Translations under genes and position numbers: made by a program
Shown here: positions 43,284 to 52,989 of the stretch, in pieces
Numbering within the stretch: position 1 is the first letter of the stretch
Layout: the number at the start of each line of letters is the position of its first letter
DNA from: Rhizobium sp. 16-488-2b
Lineage (GTDB): Bacteria > Pseudomonadota > Alphaproteobacteria > Rhizobiales > Rhizobiaceae
Reading direction: 5' to 3'
Assembly (NCBI RefSeq): GCF_017741815.1
Contig: NZ_JAGHMF010000003.1
Span: 186,001-250,000 of the forward strand
Length of the DNA: 64,000 nt
The notes under the pieces: generated by a model
What the model saw: the letters and a program-made list of their open reading frames with translations, nothing else
Databases searched by the model: none
Told to the model about the DNA's origin: nothing

Positions 43284-44693
43284 CTAGGCCTTCCCCCGCG
43301 CCGCCTGCATGGCCTCGCGAAGCACCTCGAAGACTTTAGAATCTTCCGTCTGCGAAACATTGAACCGCATGAAATCCGTCGCCGTCTGCGACAGGCTGAA
43401 CGCGTTGCCCGGCGCCAGCACCACGTCCCGCTCCAGTGCGGCGCGAGCCACATCGGCGGCGTCGATCCCGTCAGGCAGCAGGCACCAGAGGAACATCCCC
43501 GCCTGCGGCTCGAGCCAGGGCACGATGCCGAGGTTCTTGAGCCTAGCCGAGACGTCGAACATCGTCTTCGACAGCCGGCTGCGCAACGTCTCGATATGCT
43601 TGCGGTAGCTGCCGTCGCTGAGCACACTAAGCACCAACTGCGCCGCATGTCGTCCGCCGCCGAACGAGGTAGCGATCTTCAGATCCGTCAGCCCGCCGAT
43701 CCACTCCGGCTTGGCGGCGATGAAGCCGCAGCGCGCCGAGGCTGACAGCGTCTTCGAAAAGCTGCCGATATGGATGACGCGATCGAGCCCGTCAAAGGCG
43801 GCGAGGCGCGGCGCCGTCACGTGCTCGAAATCGGCAAAGATATCGTCCTCGATGATCGTGAGGTCGAACTGCTCGGCGATCTTCAGCACCCGATGCGCCG
43901 TCACCGGCGAGAGAATCGCTCCGGTCGGGTTATGCAGCGCTGAATTGGTCACGTAGAGCTTCGGCCGATGCTCGGCCACCGTGCGGGCGAAGGCGTCGAC
44001 ATCGGGGCCGGAAGGCGTGTAGGGCACGCTGACGATCTTGGCGCGGTGGGCGCGAAGCAAGGCGTGGAAATTGAAGTAGCAGGGATCGTCGACCATTACG
44101 GTATCGCCCGGCTCGATCAGGAAGCGGCAGAGGAGGTCGATCGCCTGGATGCCTGACTCCGTGAGGATGATCTGGTCGGGCGACGCGCCGATCCCTTTGT
44201 CGGCCATCCGCCGCGCGATCAGCTGCCTGAGCGGCGGCAACCCCAGCGGCGAACCGTATGCAAGCAGCACCGGTCCATCGGCGCGCGCCAGCGCCCGCAC
44301 GGCGCGGCGAACGCCATCCTCCGGCAGCCATGACGGCGGCAGCCAGCCGCAGCCCGGCTTCAGCCCGATATCGCCCGCCTCAAGGGACTGGCGCGACACC
44401 CAGAACGGATCGATCTCGCGATCGAGCCGTGGCCCGACCTCCGACAGCGCGAAGGGCGCCGCCTGGTTGGCAACGTAGAAGCCGGAGCCCGGTCGCGACA
44501 GGATCGCGCCCTCGGCAACCAGCCGCTCATAGGCCTCGACCACGGTCGATGTCGAAATCTTCAGCGACCCCGCAAGCGCCCGCACCGAAGGAAGCTTCGC
44601 CCCCGCCGTCAGGCTGCGGCCGGCGATACGCTGCTTGATCGTGTTCATCACCATCGCCACGCGGGTCGTCCCGACGATCACGTTATCGGCCAT
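43284..44693 (-). CDS. MocR-type regulator (GntR-winged helix plus aminotransferase fold)
   Basis: This 469-residue protein joins an N-terminal GntR winged helix (LPSVRALAGSLKISTSTVVE followed by YERL) to a class I aminotransferase-like domain. The PLP lysine lies in HIGSFSKTLSASARCGF. Such MocR proteins use PLP as an effector-binding group. It is divergent from an EamA-family exporter gene, a common arrangement that points to control of that transporter. An upstream start at 44738 would add 15 residues. Confidence 0.92.
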   Translation of the reverse strand: MADNVIVGTTRVAMVMNTIKQRIAGRSLTAGAKLPSVRALAGSLKISTSTVVEAYERLVAEGAILSRPGSGFYVANQAAPFALSEVGPRLDREIDPFWVSRQSLEAGDIGLKPGCGWLPPSWLPEDGVRRAVRALARADGPVLLAYGSPLGLPPLRQLIARRMADKGIGASPDQIILTESGIQAIDLLCRFLIEPGDTVMVDDPCYFNFHALLRAHRAKIVSVPYTPSGPDVDAFARTVAEHRPKLYVTNSALHNPTGAILSPVTAHRVLKIAEQFDLTIIEDDIFADFEHVTAPRLAAFDGLDRVIHIGSFSKTLSASARCGFIAAKPEWIGGLTDLKIATSFGGGRHAAQLVLSVLSDGSYRKHIETLRSRLSKTMFDVSARLKNLGIVPWLEPQAGMFLWCLLPDGIDAADVARAALERDVVLAPGNAFSLSQTATDFMRFNVSQTEDSKVFEVLREAMQAARGKA

Positions 44694-44804
44694 CCGTACT
44701 GCTCTCCGATGCATAACAGTTTGGCGAAACCGTACCATACCGTAACTGGCATGGCCACGCCACGAGGGATCATAAGATGGCTATTGATCGTGAAGGAGTG
44801 TGCC

Positions 44805-45668
44805 ATGGACCGCACGGCGGCCGGTTGGTTGAATGGTTTTATCGGTGTTCTGATTTTCAGCGGCTCGCTGCCCGCTACGCGCATGGCGGTGATGGGGTTC
44901 GATCCCGTCTTCCTGACCGTCGCCCGCGCGGCAATCGCCGGGCTGATCGCGCTGGCGCTGCTCGTGCTGTTTCGCGAGAAGCGGCCGGCGCGCGGCGATC
45001 TGGTGTCGCTTGCTATCGTCGCCTTCGGCGTCGTCATCGGCTTTCCGTTGCTCACCGCCCTAGCGCTCACCCACATCACCTCGGCGCACTCCATCGTCTT
45101 CATCGGCCTGCTGCCGCTCTCGACCGCGATCTTCGGCGTCATCAGGGGCGGCGAGCGCCCGCATCCGGCTTTCTGGATTTTCTCCTGCCTCGGCAGCGCG
45201 CTGGTCGCCGGTTTCGCCCTGTCGCAGGGCGTGACCGCAGCCCCGCTCGGCGATCTCCTGATGCTCGCCGCCATCATCGCCTGTGGGCTGGGCTACGCCG
45301 AGGGCGCCAAGCTGTCGCGCAGGCTCGGCGGCTGGCAGGTCATCTCCTGGGCGCTGGTTCTCTCGCTGCCCGTCATGCTCGCCCTTGCGCTCTTCAATCT
45401 GCCGCCGTCCTTTGCGGCGATCGAAACGCCGGCTTGGGCGGGCCTCGTCTATGTCTCGCTGTTCAGCATGCTGATCGGCTTCTTCTTCTGGTATCGCGGC
45501 CTGGCGCAGGGCGGCATCGCCGGTGTCGGACAATTGCAGCTGCTGCAGCCCTTCTTCGGCCTGCTCCTGGCGGCAACGCTGCTGCATGAGCAGGTGAGCC
45601 CGATCATGCTCGTCGTCACCATCGCCATCGTCGGCTGCGTCGCCGGCGCCAAGAAGTTCGCCCGCTAG
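44805..45668 (+). CDS. EamA/DMT-family transporter
   Basis: This 287-residue membrane protein has ten helices in two EamA repeats, for example GFIGVLIFSGSLPATRMAVM and AGLVYVSLFSMLIGFFFWYR. DMT proteins usually export amino acids or metabolites. ATG 44805 follows AAGGAG. It is divergent from the MocR gene 43284-44693, its likely regulator; the ligand may be an amine or amino acid that reacts with PLP. Confidence 0.9.
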   Translation: MDRTAAGWLNGFIGVLIFSGSLPATRMAVMGFDPVFLTVARAAIAGLIALALLVLFREKRPARGDLVSLAIVAFGVVIGFPLLTALALTHITSAHSIVFIGLLPLSTAIFGVIRGGERPHPAFWIFSCLGSALVAGFALSQGVTAAPLGDLLMLAAIIACGLGYAEGAKLSRRLGGWQVISWALVLSLPVMLALALFNLPPSFAAIETPAWAGLVYVSLFSMLIGFFFWYRGLAQGGIAGVGQLQLLQPFFGLLLAATLLHEQVSPIMLVVTIAIVGCVAGAKKFAR

Positions 45669-45764
45669 AGCATTGCAGGTGAGAATGAATTTGCATTTTG
45701 CCGCGTAAGCGCGCCTGCTGGTTGGCGTCACATCGCTCGATGTGGCCCAACCAGGGAGCTTGAA

Positions 45765-45908
45765 ATGGCAAAGGGTCAACTCCGCGGCACGCGTGAAGCG
45801 CGCAAGCCGAAGAAAGACAAGTCCGCTCCGGCAGTCGCCTCGCAGCCGGGCTCGCAGGTCAAGCAGGCCGCGAGCACCGTACCATCAGGCAAGGGCGCCA
45901 GGCCCTGA
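45765..45908 (+). CDS. Small basic protein, conserved-looking in rhizobia
   Basis: This 47-residue protein begins MAKGQLRGTREARKPKKDKS and ends VPSGKGARP. It is basic and probably disordered. Short proteins starting MAKGQ-x-RG with a KKPKK-like stretch are familiar from rhizobial genomes, but no function is known. ATG 45765 has AGGGAGC upstream. Confidence 0.7.
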   Translation: MAKGQLRGTREARKPKKDKSAPAVASQPGSQVKQAASTVPSGKGARP

Positions 45909-45957
45909 CCGCCACCAACGGGTGGTCCTGAGGGCAGTCATCTCAGCCAAATAGAAA

Positions 45958-45987
45958 ACGCTCCCGCGGCGGTCGCCACGGGAGCGT
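45958..45987 (-). terminator. Intrinsic terminator of pgi
   Basis: On the minus strand ACGCTCCCG and CGGGAGCGT form a 9-bp stem with a 12-nt loop followed by TTTTC. It lies 20 bp after the pgi stop. Confidence 0.85.
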
Positions 45988-46006
45988 CGGTAGAACGTTG
46001 CGCTTG

Positions 46007-47632
46007 TTACTTGGCGAGCTTCGCCAGTTCGGCAACGAGGCCCTGCGTCGAAGAATCGTGGCCGGCAGCGCTTTCCTTGCCTTCGATGACGGGCAGCAGG
46101 CCGGTCGCCAGTTCCTTGCCGAGCTCGACGCCCCACTGGTCGAAGGAGTTGATGCGGAACAGCACGCCTTCGACGAAGACGCGGTGTTCGTAGAGCGCCA
46201 CGAGGCGGCCGAAGGCGAACGGCGTCAGCTTGTCGTAGACGAAGGTGATCGACGGGCGGTTGCCGGTGAAGACGCGGTGCGGCGCGATGAAATCGGCCTG
46301 CTTGTCGTCCATGCCCTTGTCGGTCAGCTGCTTCTTGGCTTCCTCGAAGGTGCGGCCCTTCATCAGCGCTTCCGACTGCGCGATGCAGTTTGCCATCAAA
46401 AGCTGATGCTGGTGGCGCAGCTCCGGCTCGAAGCCGTTGGCCGCGATCATGAATTCCGCCGGGATCACGCTCGTGCCCTGGTGGATCAGCTGGTAGAAGG
46501 CGTGCTGGCCGTTGGTGCCGGGCTCGCCCCAGACGACAGGACCGGAGTTGCCTTCGACCGGCGTGCCGTCGATGGTCACACCCTTGCCGTTCGATTCCAT
46601 GTCGAGCTGCTGCAGATAGGCAGGGAAGCGCGACAGGCGCTGGTCGTAGGGCAGGATCGCGCGGGTGGCGTAGCCGAGAACGTTGCGATTGTAGAAGCCG
46701 ATCAGGCCGAGCAGGATCGGCAGGTTCTTGGCGATCGGCGCCGTGCGGAAGTGATTGTCGATCGAGTGCGCGCCATCGAGAAACTTGCCGAAGTTCTCCG
46801 GGCCGACAGCGATCATCAGCGGCAGGCCGATGGCCGACCAGATCGAGTAGCGGCCGCCGACCCAATCCCAGAAGCCGAACACGCGCTCGCTCTCGATGCC
46901 GAAGGCGGCAACCTTGTCGAGCGCGGTCGATACGGCTGCGAAGTGATGCTGGACGGCGGCTTCACCCAGCGCATCGGCGACGAACTTGCGCGCCGTCTGG
47001 GCGTTCGTCATCGTCTCGATGGTGGTGAAGGTCTTGGACGCGACGATGAACAGCGTCGTTTCCGGCTGCACCAGCTTCAGGATGTCGGCGATATGCGCGC
47101 CGTCGATGTTGGAAACGAAATGCGCGCGGGGCCCGTCGTGGAACGGTGCCAGCGCCAGCGTCGCCATCACCGGGCCGAGGTCGGAGCCGCCGATGCCGAT
47201 GTTGATGACGTCGGTGATTTTCTTGCCGGTCGCGCCCTTCAGCGCGCCCGAGCGAATGCCGTCGGCAAACTTGGCCATGGCGGCGAGCACGCCGTTGACG
47301 TCAGGCATCACGTCCTTGCCGTCGACGAGAACAGGGGTGTTCGAGCGGTTGCGAAGGGCTGTGTGCAGCACCGCGCGGTTTTCGGTGAAGTTGATCGCCT
47401 TGCCCGAGAACATCTCGTCGCGCTTGGCCTCGACACCGCCGGTTTCGGCGAGCTTGACCAGAAGGGCCAGCACTTCGTCGTTCACGGCGGTCTTCGAGAA
47501 ATCCATCAGGAGGTCGTCGAGCGAGGCGGTGAAGCGCGAAAAGCGTTTCGGATCGGCCGCGAAGGCAGCACGGATATCGGTGGCCTTGGTGGCAGCCGCG
47601 GTGCTTTTCAGTTGGTCGACGATGGCATTCAT
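46007..47632 (-). CDS. pgi: Glucose-6-phosphate isomerase
   Basis: Pgi interconverts glucose-6-phosphate and fructose-6-phosphate. The 541-residue enzyme has the family signatures [20 protein letters not shown] and [20 protein letters not shown], continuing [10 protein letters not shown]. Other conserved text includes [20 protein letters not shown] and [20 protein letters not shown] (catalytic Glu and His). A terminator follows. With the frc importer and fructokinase it links fructose to the Entner-Doudoroff and pentose pathways. Confidence 0.97.
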   Translation of the reverse strand: MNAIVDQLKSTAAATKATDIRAAFAADPKRFSRFTASLDDLLMDFSKTAVNDEVLALLVKLAETGGVEAKRDEMFSGKAINFTENRAVLHTALRNRSNTPVLVDGKDVMPDVNGVLAAMAKFADGIRSGALKGATGKKITDVINIGIGGSDLGPVMATLALAPFHDGPRAHFVSNIDGAHIADILKLVQPETTLFIVASKTFTTIETMTNAQTARKFVADALGEAAVQHHFAAVSTALDKVAAFGIESERVFGFWDWVGGRYSIWSAIGLPLMIAVGPENFGKFLDGAHSIDNHFRTAPIAKNLPILLGLIGFYNRNVLGYATRAILPYDQRLSRFPAYLQQLDMESNGKGVTIDGTPVEGNSGPVVWGEPGTNGQHAFYQLIHQGTSVIPAEFMIAANGFEPELRHQHQLLMANCIAQSEALMKGRTFEEAKKQLTDKGMDDKQADFIAPHRVFTGNRPSITFVYDKLTPFAFGRLVALYEHRVFVEGVLFRINSFDQWGVELGKELATGLLPVIEGKESAAGHDSSTQGLVAELAKLAK

Positions 47633-47773
47633 GGGAGGCTCCTTTGCAGGGCGTGAGGGTCGCGGAAACTATTCGCTTTACCGGGTGCAAATCAAGTTAT
47701 GTCTGAAACTATTCATAAAAAGGGTGCGCACGTCGCGCTTGATGCGCCAACGCAGTCGGGCTATATTGGAGAG

Positions 47774-47861
47774 GTTGCAGGCGGAGCGCTAACTCCACCT
47801 GCTGCGCTTATGTTCTTTGGAATGTGACCCGGACGCTGAGTGACCAGCTCGTCCGGGTTTT
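47774..47861 (+). ncRNA. Candidate small RNA between pgi and fadD
   Basis: A promoter-like TTGATG (47739-47744) with a 17-bp spacer and TATATT (47762-47767) predicts a start near 47774. The RNA would have a 5' hairpin (47777-47802; GCAGG-GGAG / CTCC-CCTGC with a CGCTAA loop) and end in a terminator (ACCCGGACG / CGTCCGGGT, 47827-47858, then TTTTCC). Both flanking genes are on the other strand. The rest of the 419-bp gap (47633-48051) shows nothing else. I cannot assign it to a named family. Confidence 0.7.
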
Positions 47862-48051
47862 CCTCACCATAAGCGTGACGCTAAGCGGTCGAAACCACAT
47901 ATCATCACCTCCCGTTCTGATGGCAAGGCTCTTGCCGAAGTCGGCGCGGCCCATCCTCGCCGATAGGCCGCATTGCCGCGACCTGTGCTGCTTCTGCCTC
48001 AAAACAAGCGGATAGCAGCACAGTTTTTGGTTGTACTCAATTGCGAAAATA

Positions 48052-49752
48052 TTACGTGCGCAGATCCTTGCGCAGGATCTTGCCGACCGGCGATTTCGGC
48101 AGCTCGGTGCGGAACTCGATGAAGCGCGGCCGCTTGTAGTTGGTGAGGTTGGCCACGCAGTGCGCCTTCACATCCGCCTCGGTCAGAGCAGGATCCTTGC
48201 GCACCACGAAGAGCTTCACTGCCTCGCCGGAATGCCCATCGGCCACACCGACGGCTGCGGCTTCCAGGATGCCAGGGTGCATCGCCGCCACTTCCTCGAT
48301 CTCGTTCGGATAGACGTTGAACCCCGAGACGAGGATCATGTCCTTCTTGCGGTCGACGATCTTGGTGTAGCCGCGGGCATCCATGAAGCCCATGTCGCCG
48401 GTGCGGAAATAGCCGTCGGGTGTCATGGCGCGCGCCGTTTCATCCGGCTTGTTCCAGTATCCGGCCATCACCTGCGGCCCGCGAATGCAGATCTCGCCGA
48501 CTTCGCCGAGCGGCAGCGACGCGCCGTCCTCGTTGCGGATATCGAGATCCGTGGAGGAGATCGGCAGGCCGATCGCGCCGGTGAACTCGGGCGAATCGAA
48601 GCGGTTGGCGGTGGCCACCGGCGAGGTCTCGGAAAGCCCGTACCCTTCGGTGATGTGGTTGCCGGTAATCGTCAGCCAGCGCTCCGCCACCGGCCGCTGC
48701 ACGGCCATGCCGCCGCCCAGCGAAATCACCAGCGAGGAGAAATCGACCTTGGCGAATTCAGGGTTGTTCATCAGCGCGTTGAATAGCGTGTTGAGCCCGG
48801 GGAAGACGTGGACGTTGGATTTCGCGAATTCGCGCACCAGGGCAGGGATGTCGCGCGGGTTGGCGACCAGGATGTTGTGCGCGCCAAGCGACATGCCCAT
48901 CAGCGAATTCACCGTCAGCGCGAAGATATGGTAGAGCGGCAGCGCGCAGAGGAAGTTCAGCACATCTGGCCGCTGGCGCTTCTCGAAGGCGGATTTCAGC
49001 CAGAGTTCCAGCTGCAGCTTGTTCGACAACAGGTTCTTGTGCGTCAGCACCGCACCCTTGGCGATCCCTGTCGTGCCGCCGGTATATTGCAGGAAGGCAA
49101 TGTCGCTGCCGACAAGACCCGATGGCTTCAGCGCCGCGCCGTCACCCTCACCAAGCACCTGCTTGAAGGTCTTGTGTCGCGGGATAGACCAGGCGGGAAC
49201 GAGCTTCTTCACCTTGCGCACGAGAAGATTGACAATCAGCCCCTTGGCGCCCAGCATTTCGCCGAGCGAGGTCACCACCACATGGCGCACATCGGTATGG
49301 CCAAGCACCTGCTGAACGGTGTGGGCGAAGTTTTCCAGAACGAAGATCGCCTTGGCGCCGGCATCGCGCAGCTGATGCTCCAGTTCGCGCGGCGTATAGA
49401 GCGGGTTGACGTTCACCACCACGAGCCCGGCGCGCAGGATGCCATAGACGGCGATCGGGTTCTGCAGCACGTTCGGCATCATCACCGCGACGCGATCGCC
49501 CTTCTGCAGGCCGATCGCCTGCAGCCATGCGGCGATCTTGCGCGTCTGGCTTTCCAGCTGGCGGTAGGTGAGCGTCTTGCCCATGCTGGAAAAAGCGATG
49601 CGGTCGGCATAACGCGCGCAGGATTTCTCAAGCAGCTCCGCCAGTGATTCGTATTCCAGCGCCGGAAGCTCGGCCGGTACGATCGCCGGATAGGTCGCAA
49701 GCCACGGCTTGTCGGGCCTTTCACCGCCAGGATGGGCGGAAATGCTGTTCAT
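48052..49752 (-). CDS. fadD: Long-chain fatty acid-CoA ligase
   Basis: This 566-residue acyl-CoA synthetase of the AMP-forming family activates long-chain fatty acids for beta-oxidation or lipid reuse. The AMP/ATP loop is LQYTGGTTGIAKGAVLTHKN near residue 200. EGYGLSETSPVA and YFRTGDMGFMDARGYTKIVD follow, and the C-terminal catalytic Lys lies in KSPVGKILRKDL. ATG 49752 has AGGGAGAGA upstream; the longer frame from 49821 lacks support. A LiuR-like palindrome lies 125 bp upstream. Confidence 0.95.
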   Translation of the reverse strand: MNSISAHPGGERPDKPWLATYPAIVPAELPALEYESLAELLEKSCARYADRIAFSSMGKTLTYRQLESQTRKIAAWLQAIGLQKGDRVAVMMPNVLQNPIAVYGILRAGLVVVNVNPLYTPRELEHQLRDAGAKAIFVLENFAHTVQQVLGHTDVRHVVVTSLGEMLGAKGLIVNLLVRKVKKLVPAWSIPRHKTFKQVLGEGDGAALKPSGLVGSDIAFLQYTGGTTGIAKGAVLTHKNLLSNKLQLELWLKSAFEKRQRPDVLNFLCALPLYHIFALTVNSLMGMSLGAHNILVANPRDIPALVREFAKSNVHVFPGLNTLFNALMNNPEFAKVDFSSLVISLGGGMAVQRPVAERWLTITGNHITEGYGLSETSPVATANRFDSPEFTGAIGLPISSTDLDIRNEDGASLPLGEVGEICIRGPQVMAGYWNKPDETARAMTPDGYFRTGDMGFMDARGYTKIVDRKKDMILVSGFNVYPNEIEEVAAMHPGILEAAAVGVADGHSGEAVKLFVVRKDPALTEADVKAHCVANLTNYKRPRFIEFRTELPKSPVGKILRKDLRT

Positions 49753-49877
49753 CGTGTCTCTCTCCCTGTCGCTGCCGGCGGGGCGCCCGTCGAAACCATT
49801 GGATGATCCTCCATCCTCCAATACGGCAGCTTATGTCATTGCTCGAATGGTTCAAGCAGCATCAGGCTACAATAACC

Positions 49878-49893
49878 TTGACGTAAACGTCAA
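49878..49893. promoter_or_regulatory. LiuR-like palindrome upstream of fadD
   Basis: TTGACGT-AA-ACGTCAA is a perfect 7-bp inverted repeat in the 271-bp gap between fadD and the PRC-barrel gene. It resembles sites of MerR-family LiuR-type regulators of fatty-acid and branched-chain catabolism in proteobacteria. The assignment is by pattern only. Confidence 0.6.
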
Positions 49894-50023
49894 TATTGCG
49901 GCGCCCGCCAAAATTGCGGATCAAATTCGGGAACAACGGGCATCGGGCGACGTTTTCAATTCATACGCCAGGCACGAGGAGTAGAGGCCGGGCACAAGGA
50001 GCCAACCGAAAGGGAGTAGAGAC

Positions 50024-50416
50024 ATGCTGCAACAGGACAACGACAAGACCCTCCGTGACCCCAACGTCAAGGATACGCACTCGCTGATCGCCAGCGACCG
50101 CGTCGAAGGCACCCGCGTCTATGGCGCCGATGGCAAGCATATCGGCTCGATCGAGCGCTTGATCCTCGGCAAGAGGGATGGCCGTGTCGCCTATGCCGTG
50201 CTGAGTTTCGGCGGCTTCATGGGCATCGGCCATGACCACTACCCGCTGCCCTGGGATAAGCTGTCCTACGACACGCAGCTGGATGGCTACCGCATCGACC
50301 TGACCAAGGAACAGATCGAAGGCGCGCCAAGCTACGCGGATGATGACGACACCTGGTACAACGACAACGGCCGCCGGGTCTACGATTACTACGGCGTGCC
50401 GCCCTACTGGATGTAA
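50024..50416 (+). CDS. PRC-barrel domain protein
   Basis: This 130-residue soluble protein has one PRC-barrel domain (about residues 22-90): SLIASDRVEGTRVYGADGKH, IGSIERLILGKRDGRVAYAV and PLPWDKLSYDTQLDGYRI. PRC-barrel proteins in rhizobia are often stress-induced; function is unknown. The acidic, aromatic tail ends YYGVPPYWM. ATG 50024 follows AAAGGGAG. A terminator follows. Confidence 0.88.
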   Translation: MLQQDNDKTLRDPNVKDTHSLIASDRVEGTRVYGADGKHIGSIERLILGKRDGRVAYAVLSFGGFMGIGHDHYPLPWDKLSYDTQLDGYRIDLTKEQIEGAPSYADDDDTWYNDNGRRVYDYYGVPPYWM

Positions 50417-50475
50417 GTCTCCCGCGAGGCCGGAACGGAAGGGTCCCGCCGCGTGCGGGACCCACCGACGGCCAC

Positions 50476-50505
50476 AAAAACCTCCGGCGAAAGTCGGAGG
50501 TTTTT
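50476..50505. terminator. Bidirectional terminator between PRC-barrel gene and beta-mannosidase
   Basis: An 11-bp stem AAAAACCTCCG / CGGAGGTTTTT with an 8-nt loop has A and T runs on both sides. It can serve both convergent genes. Confidence 0.9.
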
Positions 50506-50526
50506 GCATGAGTGCTTTGGTCTATC

Positions 50527-52980
50527 TCAATCCGCGGACACGAGATCGTTGGCCGAGCGCAGCACCGTCCCCACCACGATATCGGCCACGCCAATCGCCG
50601 CCTGCGTATCCACCTCGAACACATGCGTCTCGCCCGGCAAAAGCGTGATCAGCATCGTATCCACCACCGCATCAGGATCGAGGCGATCGGCCATCAAGCA
50701 GAGATCTTTAAGCAGGCTGACGGCGGTCACCGCCACCGCGTATCCGTCCTCCCGCTTGCTGACCTCGATCCTCATCTCCGGCTTCGGCAGCTTGAGGTCG
50801 ATATCCTCGACGAAATAGTGAAACGCCCGCCGGTCCAGCATGTCGACGACGATCACTTCATTTCCAGGGTCGTCGGCGGTCGCGATGTCCTCGGGCAGCG
50901 TGAATGCCTTCGCCTCGAACCGGTCGCAAAGCAGCCGCCAGAACTCGAACTCGGCAAGCACGGTCCCATCAAGCCGCAGCCGCTTGCCCGAGATCTTCGC
51001 CCGCCAGAACAGCGTCCGCTCGTTGACGGCAACGGCCGCGAACCCGCCTTCGCGCGGCTGGATCGTCAGAAGCCGGGGATCGAAAGCCTGGCGCATCGCG
51101 TACCAGAGCGGCTTGCGTCGCCCGGCCGAATCCAGCGCCGCCCAGGAGGTCACCGGCCAGCAATCGTTGAACTGCCAGACGACCGCGCCCTTGCAGATAT
51201 CGCGGTGCGAGCGCATGTGCTCGACCGCAAAGCGGATGGCGCGGGCCTGGTTCAGCTGCGTGGCGAAATGCCAGTCGTTCATCGTCTGCGGCTCGGGCAG
51301 ATGGCCGGCCAGCCCACGGATCAGCTTGTCATTGCCCTGCGTGGCCTTCTGGTGATGGAAGACGCCGTTGGAGATCGGCGTCAGCGGCGCGTCGTGCACG
51401 CTTTCTTCCAGCGTCGCCCAGTTGGGCGGTGCCTGCCAGCCGAATTCAGAGCAGAAGCGCGGGATATAGTTGCGGTAGACCTCATAGCCCACGTCGTTCC
51501 ACACATCCCAGATATGCTTGCACCCATGCGCATCCGCATTCGGCTCGATCTCCATCGTGCCGGAATAGGGGCTGCCGGGGTAGTAGGGCCGCTCGGGATC
51601 GAGCTCGGCGCATAGCCTCGGCAGGATGTCGAGATAGTAGCCGAGCCCCCAGCTCTCGCCCTCCTTGATGATCGGCCGCCAGCCCCACTCGTCGAAGCCC
51701 CAGATATTCTCGTTGTTGCCGTTCCAGACAATCAGCGATGGATGCGGCATCAGCCGCGCGACGTTGTCGCGCACCTCCGCCTCGACCTCGCCACGGAGCG
51801 GCTCTTCCTCGGGATAGGAGGCGCAGGCGAACAGGAAATCCTGCCACACCAGCATGCCCACGCGGTCGCATTCCTCGTAGAACTCGTCCCGCTCGAAGAT
51901 ACCGCCGCCCCATACCCGCAACAGGTTGATGTTGGCGGCCTTCGCCTCGTCGATCCGCGAGGCATAGCGCTCGGCCGTGACCCGCGATGGGAAGCAATCG
52001 TCGGGGATCCAGTTCGCGCCGCAGAGAAACAGCGGCACGTCGTTGATCACGAAGGTGAAGGCCGAGCCATGTTCGTCCGGGGAGGTATCGAGCCGCACCG
52101 AGCGGAAGCCGATCTGCTTGGCGTATTCGTCGAGCAGTTCATCGCTCTCGCCATCGCGCAATTCGACATGCAACGGATAAAGCGGCTGCGCGCCGAGATG
52201 ATGCGGCCACCAGATCTGCGGCGAGGGTACGCGCACCTGGAAACTGACCTCGTCGGTCCCGGCCGCGACGATCTCGCTATGCGTGACACCGCCGATGTTG
52301 GCCGTGATGCGGCAATCGCCGACGCCGCCCGCGCGCGCGATCTTCGCCCGCACCGTCACCACCCCGTCTCCACCGGCAAGCGTTGCCGAAACCAGCGTCT
52401 CGGCAAGTCGCGCCTTCGCCCAGCGCTCCAGCCGCACCGGCTTCCAGATCCCCGCCGTCACCAGCGTCGGACCCCAGTCCCAGCCGAAATTGCAGGCCAT
52501 CTTGCGCATCAGGTTGCCGGGGCCGGGATAGTTGTTCGGCCGATAGCCGTAATGCGCTTCCATCTCCGCGCCGTAGGCGTAAGCCGAGCGGAAGGTCACG
52601 ACCAGCTCGTTGCCCTCGGCCTTCAGGCGATCGGAAACGTCGAAGCGATAGGTCCTGTTCATGTTGAACGTCTGGCCGATCTCTTCGCCATTGAGCGAGA
52701 TCGTCGCCACCGTATCCAGCCCGTCGAAGACAAGCTCCTGCACGAGATCGGCATCGGGTGATGCGTCGAAGCGGCAGCGATAGGTCCAGTCCTCCCGGCC
52801 GATCCAGTCATTGGTGATCTCGTTGACGTCGACATAGGGATCGGGGATCAACCCGCTTGCCAGAAGGTCCAGATGGACGCATCCGGGCACATGCGCCGGC
52901 ACCATTTTCGGCAGATCCGGCTTTCCTGCAACGTTACAGTTGAGGGTCCAGCCGGTATGCAGGTCTGTCTTGGAAATCAT
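50527..52980 (-). CDS. Beta-mannosidase (glycoside hydrolase family 2)
   Basis: This 817-residue GH2 enzyme removes terminal beta-mannose. The N-terminal jelly roll contains ASPDADLVQELVFDGLDTVA and YGYRPNNYPGPGNLMRKMAC. The TIM-barrel has the acid/base motif LIVWNGNNENIWGFDEW and the nucleophile Glu in PRFCSEFGWQAPPNW. It has no signal peptide, so it should act on imported oligosaccharides. It is followed upstream (same strand) by a glyoxalase-family gene and the osmoprotectant ABC genes. Confidence 0.93.
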   Translation of the reverse strand: MISKTDLHTGWTLNCNVAGKPDLPKMVPAHVPGCVHLDLLASGLIPDPYVDVNEITNDWIGREDWTYRCRFDASPDADLVQELVFDGLDTVATISLNGEEIGQTFNMNRTYRFDVSDRLKAEGNELVVTFRSAYAYGAEMEAHYGYRPNNYPGPGNLMRKMACNFGWDWGPTLVTAGIWKPVRLERWAKARLAETLVSATLAGGDGVVTVRAKIARAGGVGDCRITANIGGVTHSEIVAAGTDEVSFQVRVPSPQIWWPHHLGAQPLYPLHVELRDGESDELLDEYAKQIGFRSVRLDTSPDEHGSAFTFVINDVPLFLCGANWIPDDCFPSRVTAERYASRIDEAKAANINLLRVWGGGIFERDEFYEECDRVGMLVWQDFLFACASYPEEEPLRGEVEAEVRDNVARLMPHPSLIVWNGNNENIWGFDEWGWRPIIKEGESWGLGYYLDILPRLCAELDPERPYYPGSPYSGTMEIEPNADAHGCKHIWDVWNDVGYEVYRNYIPRFCSEFGWQAPPNWATLEESVHDAPLTPISNGVFHHQKATQGNDKLIRGLAGHLPEPQTMNDWHFATQLNQARAIRFAVEHMRSHRDICKGAVVWQFNDCWPVTSWAALDSAGRRKPLWYAMRQAFDPRLLTIQPREGGFAAVAVNERTLFWRAKISGKRLRLDGTVLAEFEFWRLLCDRFEAKAFTLPEDIATADDPGNEVIVVDMLDRRAFHYFVEDIDLKLPKPEMRIEVSKREDGYAVAVTAVSLLKDLCLMADRLDPDAVVDTMLITLLPGETHVFEVDTQAAIGVADIVVGTVLRSANDLVSAD

Positions 52981-52989
52981 CGGGTTCTC

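Noticed and set aside
47808..48002. Small minus-strand open frame between pgi and fadD
   Set aside because: It crosses the small RNA terminator and lacks a ribosome site and protein-like composition.
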